From positions 5,332,001-5,396,000 of the forward strand of contig JAPFFF010000008.1 in NCBI GenBank assembly GCA_039105265.1: a stretch of DNA of 64,000 bases, given 5' to 3'. Below the pieces are notes generated by a model that searched no databases, was not told where the DNA came from, and saw only the letters and a list, made by a program, of their open reading frames with translations. Shown piece by piece: positions 39,544 through 48,980 of this stretch. Every line of letters starts with the position of its first letter. The first letter of the stretch is position 1. Made by a program: the position numbers and the translations under genes. The DNA is from Tritrichomonas musculus (lineage: Eukaryota > Parabasalia > Tritrichomonadida > Tritrichomonadidae).

Positions 39544-40410
39544 TTATTCAAAATAGTACTTATTAGCAGAAATATTCATTACGAACTTCTCATGTGGTTC
39601 TTTATGTTGTAGGTACTCAGCTACTGTCTGTTTAGTATTTAATGAGTTATTTGTTTGTTGCAACAAGCTCGTAAAATCTTCCTCACTATATCCTGTATAA
39701 CATATGATATCTGTTGCTAACCTTTTAGCATTCATATGAACAAATCGAATAGTTTGGATAGCCATGATACATGTTAAATTATAGTGTCTTGTCTTGGTTA
39801 ACAACTTGATAAATTCACTATTACCATTCTTTAATAAATCACTACCTGCACAATCATCTAGTATCAATAATGTGTTATATGGATATGATGATGTTTCATA
39901 CTTGACTAACTTATTGGCTATATATATTATTTTATCATTGAGCTCATTTAAATGATGCTTCTCAATGAGCCTCCTCATTTCGTCATTGGTCTCTTTCATT
40001 CGAGATAATACATATTTGACAATGGCATAATACTTTATCTTTCTTCGAAGATGTCTTTTAAGATAACTCATTAATTCTCTTTCCTTTACATAATCGATTC
40101 TTGATCGTATCTGTTTATTAAGTGTTTCAGCTGTTTTATCCATTTTACCAGAGCTTGAGCAAAATATTATCTTTTGGTAGTATGGATGTTTAAACAACCT
40201 CTCTGTTATCATAATATGTCTCCATATCCAAAAACTTTTACCAGCACCTGGTTTACCAATTAAAAAGTATATACCATTTGTGCTAAAAGGATAATCAGGT
40301 GATAATGGTTTAATTAATGCTCCATCTATTTCTTTCATGTTCTTCCGTAAGGTTTCTTTAATCAATGTTTCTACTTTATTTATGAGTTCTGCATTTGGGG
40401 GTTCATCCAT
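39544..40410 (-). CDS. FtsK/HerA-type packaging ATPase, element B
   Basis: 288 residues with the same Walker A (GKPGAGKS) and Walker B (LLILDDCAG) as element A and one residue different near the N-terminus. It lies 10 bp after the integrase and 18 bp before the Gly/Ala-rich gene. Confidence 0.9.
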   Translation of the reverse strand: MDEPPNAELINKVETLIKETLRKNMKEIDGALIKPLSPDYPFSTNGIYFLIGKPGAGKSFWIWRHIMITERLFKHPYYQKIIFCSSSGKMDKTAETLNKQIRSRIDYVKERELMSYLKRHLRRKIKYYAIVKYVLSRMKETNDEMRRLIEKHHLNELNDKIIYIANKLVKYETSSYPYNTLLILDDCAGSDLLKNGNSEFIKLLTKTRHYNLTCIMAIQTIRFVHMNAKRLATDIICYTGYSEEDFTSLLQQTNNSLNTKQTVAEYLQHKEPHEKFVMNISANKYYFE

Positions 40411-40420
40411 TTACAAATTT

Positions 40421-41539
40421 TTAAATGTATTTCATAATTTTATCTGGTATTGGTTCTCCTTTCTTCTTTTGTTCCAACCAATATTGTCTTTCTGCTGTAC
40501 CAAGTACTAATGGATTACCTCTCCTTACATCTCTAATAGTTTGTCTAGCAAAGGCATCATCACCTTCGACTCCTTCCCATTTTAAATCATACTTACCAGT
40601 ATCTTCATCAAAGTTATATATTTTTTCAATAATACCTTCTTTACCTTCATTTAGTCTTTCAGCTACTTTAATCCTTTTGTCTCTTGTCCTTAACAACCTA
40701 TATCCAGGGAATGAACTAGTTGAACCATCTTTGGACTTGACCACAAACTGGTTACCTTTTTGCGAGTCAACTATATAAGACTCATTAGACAAATTACTTC
40801 TTCTTTTACCAAATGGTTCTTTTTCGAGTACTAACCTGACCTTCTCACCTGGATTAAAATGATATGGATTAATGCGTGCATTCTTTTGTATGTACTTTAT
40901 TTCATCCTCTGGAGTAATATCATTAGGTGCTTTATTATCTAAAGACCTATGAGGAGAGTTGTTATATATGTTAACCAAATCATGCATCTCCTTTGGTTGA
41001 ATAAACCTATTTTCACCAATAGCATCTCTTATGGTTCTCATAAACCTATTAATAATGCCAAGTACATTATGGTTATTCTCAGTTGTTGTTCGGTATTTTA
41101 TGTTCTTCTCTCTCATGAAGTCTAAGACTGTTGATGATAAATATGCTGCATCCTCATCACTTGTTATCGAATATACATGAGGTACATCATTAACAAATTT
41201 ATGAAGTGCTGTTAATACTTCTCTTGCTCCTTTACCATTCATAGGATATGCATATGCTTTTCTGGTGTTGATATTAATGAACATTAGATAATTCAACCCA
41301 CCTGCCTCTTTATTATTAATGAAAGTATCCATTTGATAACCATGAGGATGTTTGGATACAATAGGAATAAATTGTGCTTTAGGTACTCTCTTATCATGTA
41401 CTACTTTTTCATCAAAGTATTTCTTTGCTTCGTCTTCATTTAGATTCTCTTGTTTTGCCATGCTAAGGTATTTGTCCAAGGTCTTCCATTTAGCTTTGTT
41501 GTATAATTTTTCATATGGGCTTGGTTCTTCTTTACTCAT
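40421..41539 (-). CDS. Polinton integrase, element B
   Basis: 372 residues. Catalytic core, SH3-like and chromodomain-like parts are the same as in 3063-4217; the only visible difference is a 12-residue shorter Lys-rich linker close to the C-terminus (LEQKKKGEPIPDK). The linker seems tolerant of length change and lies outside the recognisable domains. Confidence 0.92.
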   Translation of the reverse strand: MSKEEPSPYEKLYNKAKWKTLDKYLSMAKQENLNEDEAKKYFDEKVVHDKRVPKAQFIPIVSKHPHGYQMDTFINNKEAGGLNYLMFININTRKAYAYPMNGKGAREVLTALHKFVNDVPHVYSITSDEDAAYLSSTVLDFMREKNIKYRTTTENNHNVLGIINRFMRTIRDAIGENRFIQPKEMHDLVNIYNNSPHRSLDNKAPNDITPEDEIKYIQKNARINPYHFNPGEKVRLVLEKEPFGKRRSNLSNESYIVDSQKGNQFVVKSKDGSTSSFPGYRLLRTRDKRIKVAERLNEGKEGIIEKIYNFDEDTGKYDLKWEGVEGDDAFARQTIRDVRRGNPLVLGTAERQYWLEQKKKGEPIPDKIMKYI

Positions 41540-41545
41540 TTATTT

Positions 41546-42547
41546 TTAAATAAACATCTTATCGTATTGAAGGAATTGCATTTCGATTACAAATGAATCA
41601 TTTGGAGGTAGTTTTGTTGGACAATTATAATGTGCATCACTATAGAAGTCTATCCAAAACCTTTGGTCCATTGAGTTTAACTTGAAGTACTTAATAGGAC
41701 TATATTCAACATCACTATCTCCAATATAGTTATGCAATGCTTGTTCACCTATAGATGAATATATTTTACATGATTGTCTGTCCCATATATTATCAAATAT
41801 CAATTCCTTGTGCCATGTTTGATATTTTTCTGGTTTATTTTGAAATATGCCATTACCTATATTAAACACATCTGCAAAGTCATCATTCCAGGATTTAAGT
41901 TGGAAAAAGTTCATATATGGTGCAGTATACTCCCAATCTCGTTCATTCTTACTATTGTTATAGTAGTATTTATGGTTCCCTGCTTTATTTCTTTCTGTAT
42001 AAATGATTTCATGAAAACCATTTTTATCATAGTATCCATCGGTTTGTATATCTCTATCCTGTATATCATCATCATTTTGAACAAATTTGTCTAATTTAGA
42101 AGTTCTAATGTATGACTTGAATGCACGATTAACTGCATCAAAAAATCCACGTAAATCTCCATCGACTGACACCCAATCAATGACTTTGAAGCACCCATAT
42201 TCATGATTTGAACCAGTTATATAGTCTTCTTTTAGTGTTCCATCATTCCATGTTCCACCACAAACAAACTCATATGTTTTCTTATGTATCTTATATATTT
42301 CAATCTCTACTTCCATTTTGCGTCTTCTCTTAATGATATGTGCTGAACGAACGCCAACAATAGATTCCCCTTTGTTTGCAGTTGACCATTCTGGTGGGAA
42401 ATTAAACCAATACCTATTAAACTTAGCTTTATCATGTTGAGCATCCTCAAGGAAGTAGGCTGTTTCGATTGGAAGAGGTGTATTACCATCATTAACTATA
42501 TTATCTCGATTAGGATATAAAGTGTTAACACTTGGTGGTAATTCCAT
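41546..42547 (-). CDS. Conserved element protein, 333 aa, element B
   Basis: Counterpart of 2055-3056 with two adjacent-region differences (YQTWHKELIFD versus YQTWSKTLIFD). The DRDIQTDG motif is kept. Beta-rich, possibly structural; function unknown. Confidence 0.7.
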   Translation of the reverse strand: MELPPSVNTLYPNRDNIVNDGNTPLPIETAYFLEDAQHDKAKFNRYWFNFPPEWSTANKGESIVGVRSAHIIKRRRKMEVEIEIYKIHKKTYEFVCGGTWNDGTLKEDYITGSNHEYGCFKVIDWVSVDGDLRGFFDAVNRAFKSYIRTSKLDKFVQNDDDIQDRDIQTDGYYDKNGFHEIIYTERNKAGNHKYYYNNSKNERDWEYTAPYMNFFQLKSWNDDFADVFNIGNGIFQNKPEKYQTWHKELIFDNIWDRQSCKIYSSIGEQALHNYIGDSDVEYSPIKYFKLNSMDQRFWIDFYSDAHYNCPTKLPPNDSFVIEMQFLQYDKMFI

Positions 42548-42571
42548 TTCGAGTTGAATAAAAAGTCTTTA

Positions 42572-44152
42572 TTAATATACAACACCTGTTTCTAATTCAT
42601 TGTTTTGAAGTTCTCGAAGTATTCTCTTTCTAATATCTGGTATATTGCGTTGTTTAAACTTACCATTTCCTTCATGCAAAAAGGTACGACAAGATTCCAT
42701 TAGAAACACTCCACAATCCTTATTATTCCTTTGACTAGGTACATCATAATATTTTGCTTTTAACTTACCTGTTCCTGAAATATTGATCCACTTATTAAGT
42801 GTCTTTACCTCTGGTGCCATTGACTTATTCTCAGAGTCATAGCATTCGATTATTTTCTTTGGATATCGAACAATACATAAAACCCAATGTTCTCCATCTG
42901 AGCAAATGGGGACAAATACTTTATCGAAATGTGTAAATGACTGTTTACCTGAGATAGGACTTTTCATCAGTTCATGTATTTTTTCCATATCATTAGTCTC
43001 ATATGCCATAGAAAGGAGGGTATAAAATGCAGTAGGTACAACCAATATTTTCTTTTTATCAAACTCTGCTTCATTTTGACCAGGTTGTTTATTCAATCTC
43101 TTTCCTTTGTTATATAGAAGTTTCAAGTAGTCATCAATAACATCTTCTTCTATATTTTCATCATTGACTAAACTCCTCCAATCATGAATTTTATGACGTC
43201 TTTGGTCTACTGTAAACTCTCCTGTCTTCTGTGGTGTCATACGGGGTTCTCTTGGAGGAGGACTAGTACCTCGAGAGGTATGTGATGATGGAAACTGTGG
43301 AGGTGGTGATGAAGGAGGAGGAGGTGGTGGAGGTGGTGGAGGTGAAGGTGAACGAGAAGGAGGAGGAGGTGGAGGTGAAGGTGAACGAGGTCGTTTTGAT
43401 TTTTTCTTATGTTGTTTTGATTTTTTCTTAGGTCTATCATCCTCGTCTAAATTTGTACTACTTTGAAGTAAAAGTTGAATTCTGTTTTGATTTTGATCCC
43501 TTGTTGGTGGCTCAACATTTGTGGGTCGGTTCCTACCGATTTTCCTAAGGTTAAGATGATAATCATTTCGATTTAAAGTTGGAGGTCTGGGTAATGGAGC
43601 CAATTCTGGTATATCATCTGTTTGAATACCTCTAGTTTTATATTCTTTCTTATCACTTTTCAATGTTCTTTCTTTCATCTGCTCTCTCAGTTCTCTAGCT
43701 GCTTGTTTTTCCTCCTCAGTCTTCATTCGAGATATCCTTATGTTGATAATATCATAATGTAATTTTATCTCTGTTAATATACCTTGATCTGATTCTTGGA
43801 GAGTATATTGATATGGCTTTAATACTGTTATGTAATGCCCATGTTCATCTTTATCATCTTGATTTTTCTTAATCGCAAACACGCAACCTGTAAATTTTGC
43901 TCTTGGTCTCTCTCTCTTGAGTCTATTAGCAAATTCAAGTACGTCTTTAAAAGCTATACTAGTATTTAAATATGTCTCATATAATTTTTGTAGATTTATT
44001 TGATTATTAGAGAACTTCCATATAGTTTGACCCAAACCTCTTGTTAATCTTGCAACATCTCTATCAACTAGTTTAGGTCGAAATTTAATAGTACCTTGTA
44101 GTAGTTGTATTTTATTGTTAGGTTTAGTTTGTGTACCTACATCACTTGTCAT
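42572..44152 (-). CDS. Ulp1/adenain-like cysteine protease, element B
   Basis: 526 residues, one residue different from 450-2030. The His-Asp-Cys residues in GEHWVL, CYDSEN and KDCGVF, the poly-Pro linker and both QT motifs are present. It is the presumed maturation protease for the particle proteins. Confidence 0.88.
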   Translation of the reverse strand: MTSDVGTQTKPNNKIQLLQGTIKFRPKLVDRDVARLTRGLGQTIWKFSNNQINLQKLYETYLNTSIAFKDVLEFANRLKRERPRAKFTGCVFAIKKNQDDKDEHGHYITVLKPYQYTLQESDQGILTEIKLHYDIINIRISRMKTEEEKQAARELREQMKERTLKSDKKEYKTRGIQTDDIPELAPLPRPPTLNRNDYHLNLRKIGRNRPTNVEPPTRDQNQNRIQLLLQSSTNLDEDDRPKKKSKQHKKKSKRPRSPSPPPPPPSRSPSPPPPPPPPPPSSPPPQFPSSHTSRGTSPPPREPRMTPQKTGEFTVDQRRHKIHDWRSLVNDENIEEDVIDDYLKLLYNKGKRLNKQPGQNEAEFDKKKILVVPTAFYTLLSMAYETNDMEKIHELMKSPISGKQSFTHFDKVFVPICSDGEHWVLCIVRYPKKIIECYDSENKSMAPEVKTLNKWINISGTGKLKAKYYDVPSQRNNKDCGVFLMESCRTFLHEGNGKFKQRNIPDIRKRILRELQNNELETGVVY

Positions 44153-44223
44153 TTAAAAATCAAATAAAAGAAAGAAGAAGAAGATGTTGTTTATTTCATT
44201 TTTTTTTTTTTATTTCTGTATAA

Positions 44224-44487
44224 ATGGCTAATTTCATGACCATAAAAGAGCGTATATATATCCTCTATAAAATAGTGTCATACCTCTATGATTATAGATG
44301 TGAGACTAATGAGGGAGTATGTAATATTTTAATTAATAAGATAAAAGAGTTAGCTGCTGAGTATTTCGAACCTGAATTTCTTGGTGTAATGATGAAAGAT
44401 GGTGATTTGGAATTTATCGACCAAATAGAACATTTTGCCTTTGAGTTCTTAGAGTACCAAATATCTAATCTGCCCTCGCATTTATAA
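44224..44487 (+). CDS. Small conserved element protein, 87 aa, element B
   Basis: Differs from 119-382 at one residue (MANFMT). It overlaps the convergent HNH gene by 23 bases and is divergent from the protease gene over 71 bp. Unknown function. Confidence 0.6.
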   Translation: MANFMTIKERIYILYKIVSYLYDYRCETNEGVCNILINKIKELAAEYFEPEFLGVMMKDGDLEFIDQIEHFAFEFLEYQISNLPSHL

Positions 44488-44800
44488 TTTTGGGCATATC
44501 CCTGTTATAGTTACTATCAGTTGGGGTTATCCATCTTAAGTTGCTTAGATGGTAGTCAGCCCTATTCCTATTGATATGGTCTACCTCTATTTTATGTTGT
44601 GGGTCATCATTAGGTATGAACTGTCTTGCTATAAGTACATGTTTCAAGTAGTAGTTGCCATTTAGACATACTCGTATATACCCCTTTATATGTTTTGCAT
44701 CTTTGCATATAAAATGATTACTCTTACGTCTTATAGTAAAGGGGTACCTATTCAGTATCTCATAGTCGTTAGTAAAGCCTTTGAGTGGCACAAATGACAT
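44465..44800 (-). CDS. HNH endonuclease (NUMOD4/HNH_3 homing type)
   Basis: Complete, 111 residues. The N-terminal half (FTNDYEILNRYPFTIRRK, YIRVCLNGNYYLKHVLIARQF) has the NUMOD4 look of homing endonucleases and the HNH core follows: IEVDHINRNRADYHLSNLRW and TPTDSNYNR. Such enzymes nick or cut DNA at specific sites and spread their own gene. It sits between the 87-aa gene and the divergent LC8-motif gene at the element's extreme end. The ATG at 44800 is 42 bp from the divergent start codon at 44842. It is not a usual Polinton gene, so it is likely a secondary passenger. Confidence 0.82.
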   Translation of the reverse strand: MSFVPLKGFTNDYEILNRYPFTIRRKSNHFICKDAKHIKGYIRVCLNGNYYLKHVLIARQFIPNDDPQHKIEVDHINRNRADYHLSNLRWITPTDSNYNRDMPKIINARAD

Positions 44801-44825
44801 TTACTCACTTTTTAAATGATTCATT

Positions 44826-44834
44826 TCATTTTTA
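44826..44834 (+). promoter_or_regulatory. Initiator-like motif upstream of end-proximal gene
   Basis: TCATTTTTA lies 8 bases before the ATG at 44842 and matches the trichomonad initiator pattern. The same TCA-T-rich-ATGAACAAG layout precedes the polymerase gene, hinting at a shared expression class. Confidence 0.45.
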
Positions 44835-44841
44835 TTTTCGT

Positions 44842-45141
44842 ATGAACAAGTGGGGGAAAATCATTGTTGATAGAATTGATAATAATGAACCTCGTCATTA
44901 TCCTCTTGATGACAAAGAAAGAAACATTACCAAGTTCCCAAAGAAAAAAAAGCGAGTGGGCTTGTATAAAAACTATAAGGAACATCAAGAAGAAGAAGAA
45001 GAAATGTTTATAGTGACAGAGTGTCATTTTATTCCCTATGAATATAAAGAGATAGGTGTTCAAACTGAAGACCTTTGGGATGTAGGTGTTCAAACTAATG
45101 CTGAACTACCTCATATAGAAGAACTACTTAGTAAAATCTAA
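44842..45141 (+). CDS. Element end protein with two LC8-type motifs, 99 aa
   Basis: 99 residues from ATG at 44842 (MNKWGKIIVDRIDNN), chosen because the initiator-like motif lies just upstream. A basic first half (KFPKKKKRVGLYKNY) is followed by an acidic EEEEE stretch and two LC8-like sites thirteen residues apart, EIGVQTEDLW and DVGVQTNAE. Paired sites of this sort are typical of partners that bind LC8 dimers bivalently. It is the gene nearest the terminal repeat (28 bp away). Element A's copy, if present, would be just off the left edge. Otherwise unrecognised. Confidence 0.6.
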   Translation: MNKWGKIIVDRIDNNEPRHYPLDDKERNITKFPKKKKRVGLYKNYKEHQEEEEEMFIVTECHFIPYEYKEIGVQTEDLWDVGVQTNAELPHIEELLSKI

Positions 45142-45169
45142 CTTCTTTTATTTTAATTTTTGTTGTAGT

Positions 45170-45395
45170 AGGTACGAGATTCTCGGGGCAGGTACCTGTG
45201 CCGTTTCATAGATGGGCGGTTGTGGGGTGGGGTACCTGTGCCGTTTCATTGATGGGGAGCAGTAGTGAGAACAAGAATATTTTTTTCTTTTTTTCTTTTC
45301 TTTTCTTTTTCTTTTCTTTTCTTTTTCTTTTATGACGAGTTCGTGTTGACGCGTGGGGTGCCAGCCCCAGCGGAAACCGACTCGTATATACTACT
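45170..45395 (+). repeat. Outer terminal repeat of element B
   Basis: 226 bp homologous to 22061-22314. It has two cleaner copies of GGTACCTGTGCCGTTTCAT (45191 and 45231), a T/C-only tract at about 45280-45331 and the same tip ending ACTACT at 45395. The central part is 28 bp shorter than in element A. Confidence 0.9.
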
Positions 45396-45401
45396 ATTTT
45401 G
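45396..45401. other. Candidate 6-bp target duplication of element B
   Basis: ATTTTG adjoins the tip, at the point where host sequence begins. The other copy is outside the window, so it cannot be verified here. Confidence 0.3.
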
Positions 45402-45816
45402 TCATGGAGATGACTCTGCATCATCATTTGAAAACACAGTTGAAAATATAATAGTTTTAAAATTATTACAAATCGAAAACATAAAAGAAGCAAGCATTCA
45501 ACCTAGTAGATCTGACAGTGGTTGCGTATTAAAAGAAGAACATGAAGAAATCAAGCAAATTCCACTTAACATTTGTATGTGGCTAGCATCTGAATTATTC
45601 ATCCAATTTGGTACATTATTAAATGAAGATTTAAGCAAAGCAGTTAATGATTCAATGGAACTCATGGAAGATAAACCAAAAATTGATGTTATACAATTCA
45701 TTTCAAACACTTTTGTTAAGAAAAAAAACATTTTTCGCTCATCATCAACTTTAAGATATAACACAACTTCAGGTTATACAAGCTTAAAAAGGATTATGTC
45801 AGGAAATTCAATTTAA
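45396..45816 (+). pseudogene. 3' part of a host gene interrupted by element B
   Basis: An open frame of about 139 codons starts exactly at the element tip (HGDDSASSFENTVENIIVLK...) and ends in TAA within TTTAAA. The sequence is normal protein-like with a helical middle (LNICMWLASELFIQFGTLLN, then LSKAVNDSMELMEDK) and a Ser/Arg/Thr tail (SSSTLRYNTTSGYTS). I do not recognise the family. The lack of a credible start and the frame running into the element indicate that the 5' part was separated by the insertion; it should lie beyond the off-window end. The sequence is otherwise undamaged, which agrees with a recent event. Confidence 0.6.
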
Positions 45817-47198
45817 AATAATTAGCATAATTTTAATTAATAAAAAATAATTTATTTTTAGTTTTTTGAAAAAATTTAATCAATAATTAATTTATTTTTA
45901 GCCAATGGTCAAATAAATTACGGTTGAGGTCAATTAAAACGGTTTTTTAAGATGCCATTTTGCACCACTAGAATTTGTATTGATTGTTTCTGAGGATATA
46001 ATGATGAAAATAAAAATATTAATATATTAAAACGTTACGCACAAATTTTAATTATTTTCATAAAATAATATTTATCATAGATGATTTCAAATTTTAGTAC
46101 AAGTTTTGTTTTCTTTTTATGTTTCATTTTTTTTATTTTTAACTTTTAAACAATTCAATTCTTTTTTGACGATAAGTATTGAAAAAATAAGTAAACTATT
46201 CATTTATTAAAATCAACTCCGTTTCAGTTATGATAAATTTCGTTTTAATTTATTCGAACAATAAATTACCTAAGACTTTATATTTTATTTATATATATAT
46301 TATAATTCTCTATGCTATGTTAATTAGATAAAAAATCATGCTTTTTGACTTAACGGAAATAAACGTACAAGTTTCCGCGGTTCTGTTATAAACTTGAATC
46401 AAAAATGATAAGAAAAAAATATTTTAAAAATATTATAATTTCAAAATTTTTCAATGGGTTTATTCATTTAAAAAGTATGGCCATTAACAAAGCTATCAAA
46501 AAGTTATAGGTAATGTAATAAATTAAATATAACATTATTGTATATCTTATTTGCTAAAAACTTGTTAACTATGGGAATCATAAATTAAGGTCATTTATAT
46601 ACTATTTTATTTTGTTAGAGGTTATAAACTTGAATTGAAAATAAATTTCACCATATGTGTTTTATCGTTTTTGATTTAAGTTTATTATCTTTTATGAGAA
46701 TTTGCCACAAAAATTCTGAACTTTATTTAGAAATAATTATTCAAAAAATCTATCAAAAAGCATATCAAATTTTCTTTTATATTTTATGAAACAACGTAAT
46801 AATAATGCAAATTCGACAAGAAAAAAATTGGTTATAAAATTTATTTAAAAAAATTTCAGTTAATTTGATTTATCTTTCAAATAAATTGAAAGATTATATG
46901 GTACTAAAATAAAAATTGAATAAATTATCTTATAATTGAGAAAATTTATTTTGCATTTTATAATTTTGATAAAAGGTTTTTATTTTATGACACCATAATA
47001 AAAAGAATTTATCCTTATTTAATTATGATATTTAAATAATTAATTTATATATATATTATTAAAAACAATTTATAAATTATAGTTATTGTTTAAATTATTA
47101 TATATTAGAATTTTATCAAGTTATATATGTTTTAATCAAAAAATAATTATTTCTTTTTTTAAAAAATTTGAATAAATATTGAAAAAATAAAAAGAGGT
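45817..47198. other. AT-rich intergenic DNA, no gene seen
   Basis: 1.4 kb with A/T runs and frequent stops on both strands. No ORF, RNA gene or repeat that I could support. Divergence from the element DNA is obvious in composition. Confidence 0.6.
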
Positions 47199-47206
47199 TC
47201 ATTTTA
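47199..47206 (+). promoter_or_regulatory. Initiator-like motif of the protein kinase gene
   Basis: TCATTTTA, 12 bases before the ATG at 47219, fits the trichomonad initiator and supports that start codon. Confidence 0.5.
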
Positions 47207-47218
47207 TTTTTTTGCTCA

Positions 47219-48496
47219 ATGGATTATAGCTTCATTGATGAAATACCTCAAACATTATTTACAAATATCCAAGAAGTTGGGTCAGGCGCCTTTTCAGATA
47301 TATTTTCAGCTATTCATATACCAACAAATACGAAAGTTGCACTTAAAGTTTCTTTGAAATGCAGAAATGAAAAAGAGTTAAAGTTGTTTAAGCAAGAAAT
47401 TGCAATCAACAGGTCTCTTCACCATCCCTTTATATGTAAATATTTTACGGACATTGAAACAGAACATTTAAAAATCATTGTTATGGAACTCATCGAAGGA
47501 GTTAGCTTGCTCAATTATGTAAATAAAATGCATGGTCTACCTCTCCAAGAATCCCTCAATCTTTTTACAGAATTAGTAATTGCTCTTGAATATCTTCACA
47601 ACGAAGTTCGTGTTTCACATCGTGATTTAAAATTCGAGAATATTATGATTGACAAATATAATCATATCCGTTTGATTGACTTCGGATTCAGTTCTGATAA
47701 TTCAATTATGTCAACATGTTGTGGTTCAATTCCATATTGCGCCCCCGAAATTCTTATGGGACAGAAATATACAAAAGCGTCCGATATTTGGAGCCTAGGT
47801 ATTATATTGTATGCATTAATCGATGGAAATCTTCCTTTTTATCATCCACACATAGGCACATTAGCAGCCATTATTTGCGAAAATGAAGTTGAATTTACTG
47901 CCAACTTTCACAATTCTCAAGTTCAAGATTTAATATTAAAAATGTTAAAAAAAGATCCTGAACAACGAATAACAATAGATGAAATTAAGAAACATCCATC
48001 ATTATCTCAACAAAAGCTACTCCAAATTAACTATAAACAACTTTTCCAGCCATATACAGAAAATTCTTCTTCTCAAAAATTCGATAATAATGAAAATGTG
48101 CTCTCAAAAAGTTCAATTTGCATTCAATTTGGAACTGGCCAACAAAAGTATCCATTATTGAAAGAAATCTCATCTTCAAATGCTGCGAAAATTGCTCAAA
48201 GTAATATAAAAGAGAATAACTTGAAAGAAAGCACAAATGACATTGATGAACTAATTAAAAAGAGAAAAGATTTTTCAATGAATTTACACAAATTAATTGA
48301 GACAGCTTTATCAAATACGTCTACTCAAAAATGTATCATCCTTAGATCTGCATTGTCAAATAATTTTGGCTCTCATTTGGGTTGTCGTAGAATAAACTGT
48401 AAAAGAAATAATCCTTATAGAATGAAAAAATCGCCAGTATTGCAACCTAATGTTAATAATAATCAGAAGCTTCTGTTGGAAAAAAATGTTTTTTGA
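47219..48496 (+). CDS. Serine/threonine protein kinase, CAMK/SNF1-like
   Basis: 425 residues. A complete kinase domain spans about residues 15-265: Gly loop VGSGAFSDIF (21-29), K43 in VALKVS, HRDLKFENIM (H134-D136), DFGFSS (D154), PYCAPEIL (A175-E177), ASDIWSLGIILYALIDGNLPF, and HPSLSQ at the end. The CxxGSIPYCAPEI activation segment and LKFENIM style are those of the CAMK/SNF1-related group, greatly expanded in trichomonads. The 150-residue tail is Ser/Asn-rich with KKRKDFSMNLHKLIE and no recognised domain. Single exon. It would phosphorylate Ser/Thr in the cytosol or nucleus; substrates unknown. Confidence 0.92.
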   Translation: MDYSFIDEIPQTLFTNIQEVGSGAFSDIFSAIHIPTNTKVALKVSLKCRNEKELKLFKQEIAINRSLHHPFICKYFTDIETEHLKIIVMELIEGVSLLNYVNKMHGLPLQESLNLFTELVIALEYLHNEVRVSHRDLKFENIMIDKYNHIRLIDFGFSSDNSIMSTCCGSIPYCAPEILMGQKYTKASDIWSLGIILYALIDGNLPFYHPHIGTLAAIICENEVEFTANFHNSQVQDLILKMLKKDPEQRITIDEIKKHPSLSQQKLLQINYKQLFQPYTENSSSQKFDNNENVLSKSSICIQFGTGQQKYPLLKEISSSNAAKIAQSNIKENNLKESTNDIDELIKKRKDFSMNLHKLIETALSNTSTQKCIILRSALSNNFGSHLGCRRINCKRNNPYRMKKSPVLQPNVNNNQKLLLEKNVF

Positions 48497-48980
48497 AAAA
48501 AATTTAGTTAATTCTATTTTTATCAGTAAAAATTGTTTGTTTTTTCCAAAATAAAAAGAAAGCTTTTTTGATGTTTTAAACAGAAGGTTTAGAGGTTTAA
48601 TTTTAATATTATTTAATGTAATAACTTTAGATGATATATTGAACTAAATGTGCATTAAATGATCGAATTAAAATCCAAATATTGGCTACATTTCATTGTA
48701 TTGAAAGTGATCAATTCTAAATAAAATTTTAATCTTTTGAATTAAATTAAAACTTTTGAAAATAACTAATCATGACTTTGGTTAAATTTCATTGTATTGA
48801 ATGATCAATTCAAAATAAATTCTAATCTTTTGAATTAAATTGAAATTTCTGAAAAATACTAATCATGACTTTGATTATAATCATTATTGAATGAGGTTGA
48901 TTCAACATTCAATTCCAGTTGATTTTCTTTATAAAGTAAAGAAAAAGATAAAATAATAAAATATTTGTTTATTGATTTCT
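48497..48980. other. Intergenic DNA between kinase and P0 genes
   Basis: AT-rich convergent intergenic region. The only feature is the tandem duplication listed separately. Confidence 0.6.
48691..48873. repeat. Imperfect tandem duplication, about 90 bp x 2
   Basis: TTTCATTGTATTGAA at 48691 and again at 48787 begins two copies that both run to ATCATGACTTTG. They differ by several substitutions and small indels. Both copies are noncoding and AT-rich. Confidence 0.7.

Larger units (their letters stand above)
22315..45395 (-). mobile_element. Polinton/Maverick element B, invaded by element A
   Basis: Same gene set as element A in reverse orientation. Its outer left end is the terminal repeat at 45170-45395. 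Its other end is not in the window, because element A's right tip lies at 22314 inside a further gene of B. The gene complement otherwise looks whole. Most proteins are 99-100% identical to those of A, so both copies are recent. The 16.6 kb from 28060 to 44605 mirrors positions 1-16599, forming a huge inverted repeat around the two divergent fibre genes. Confidence 0.9.
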
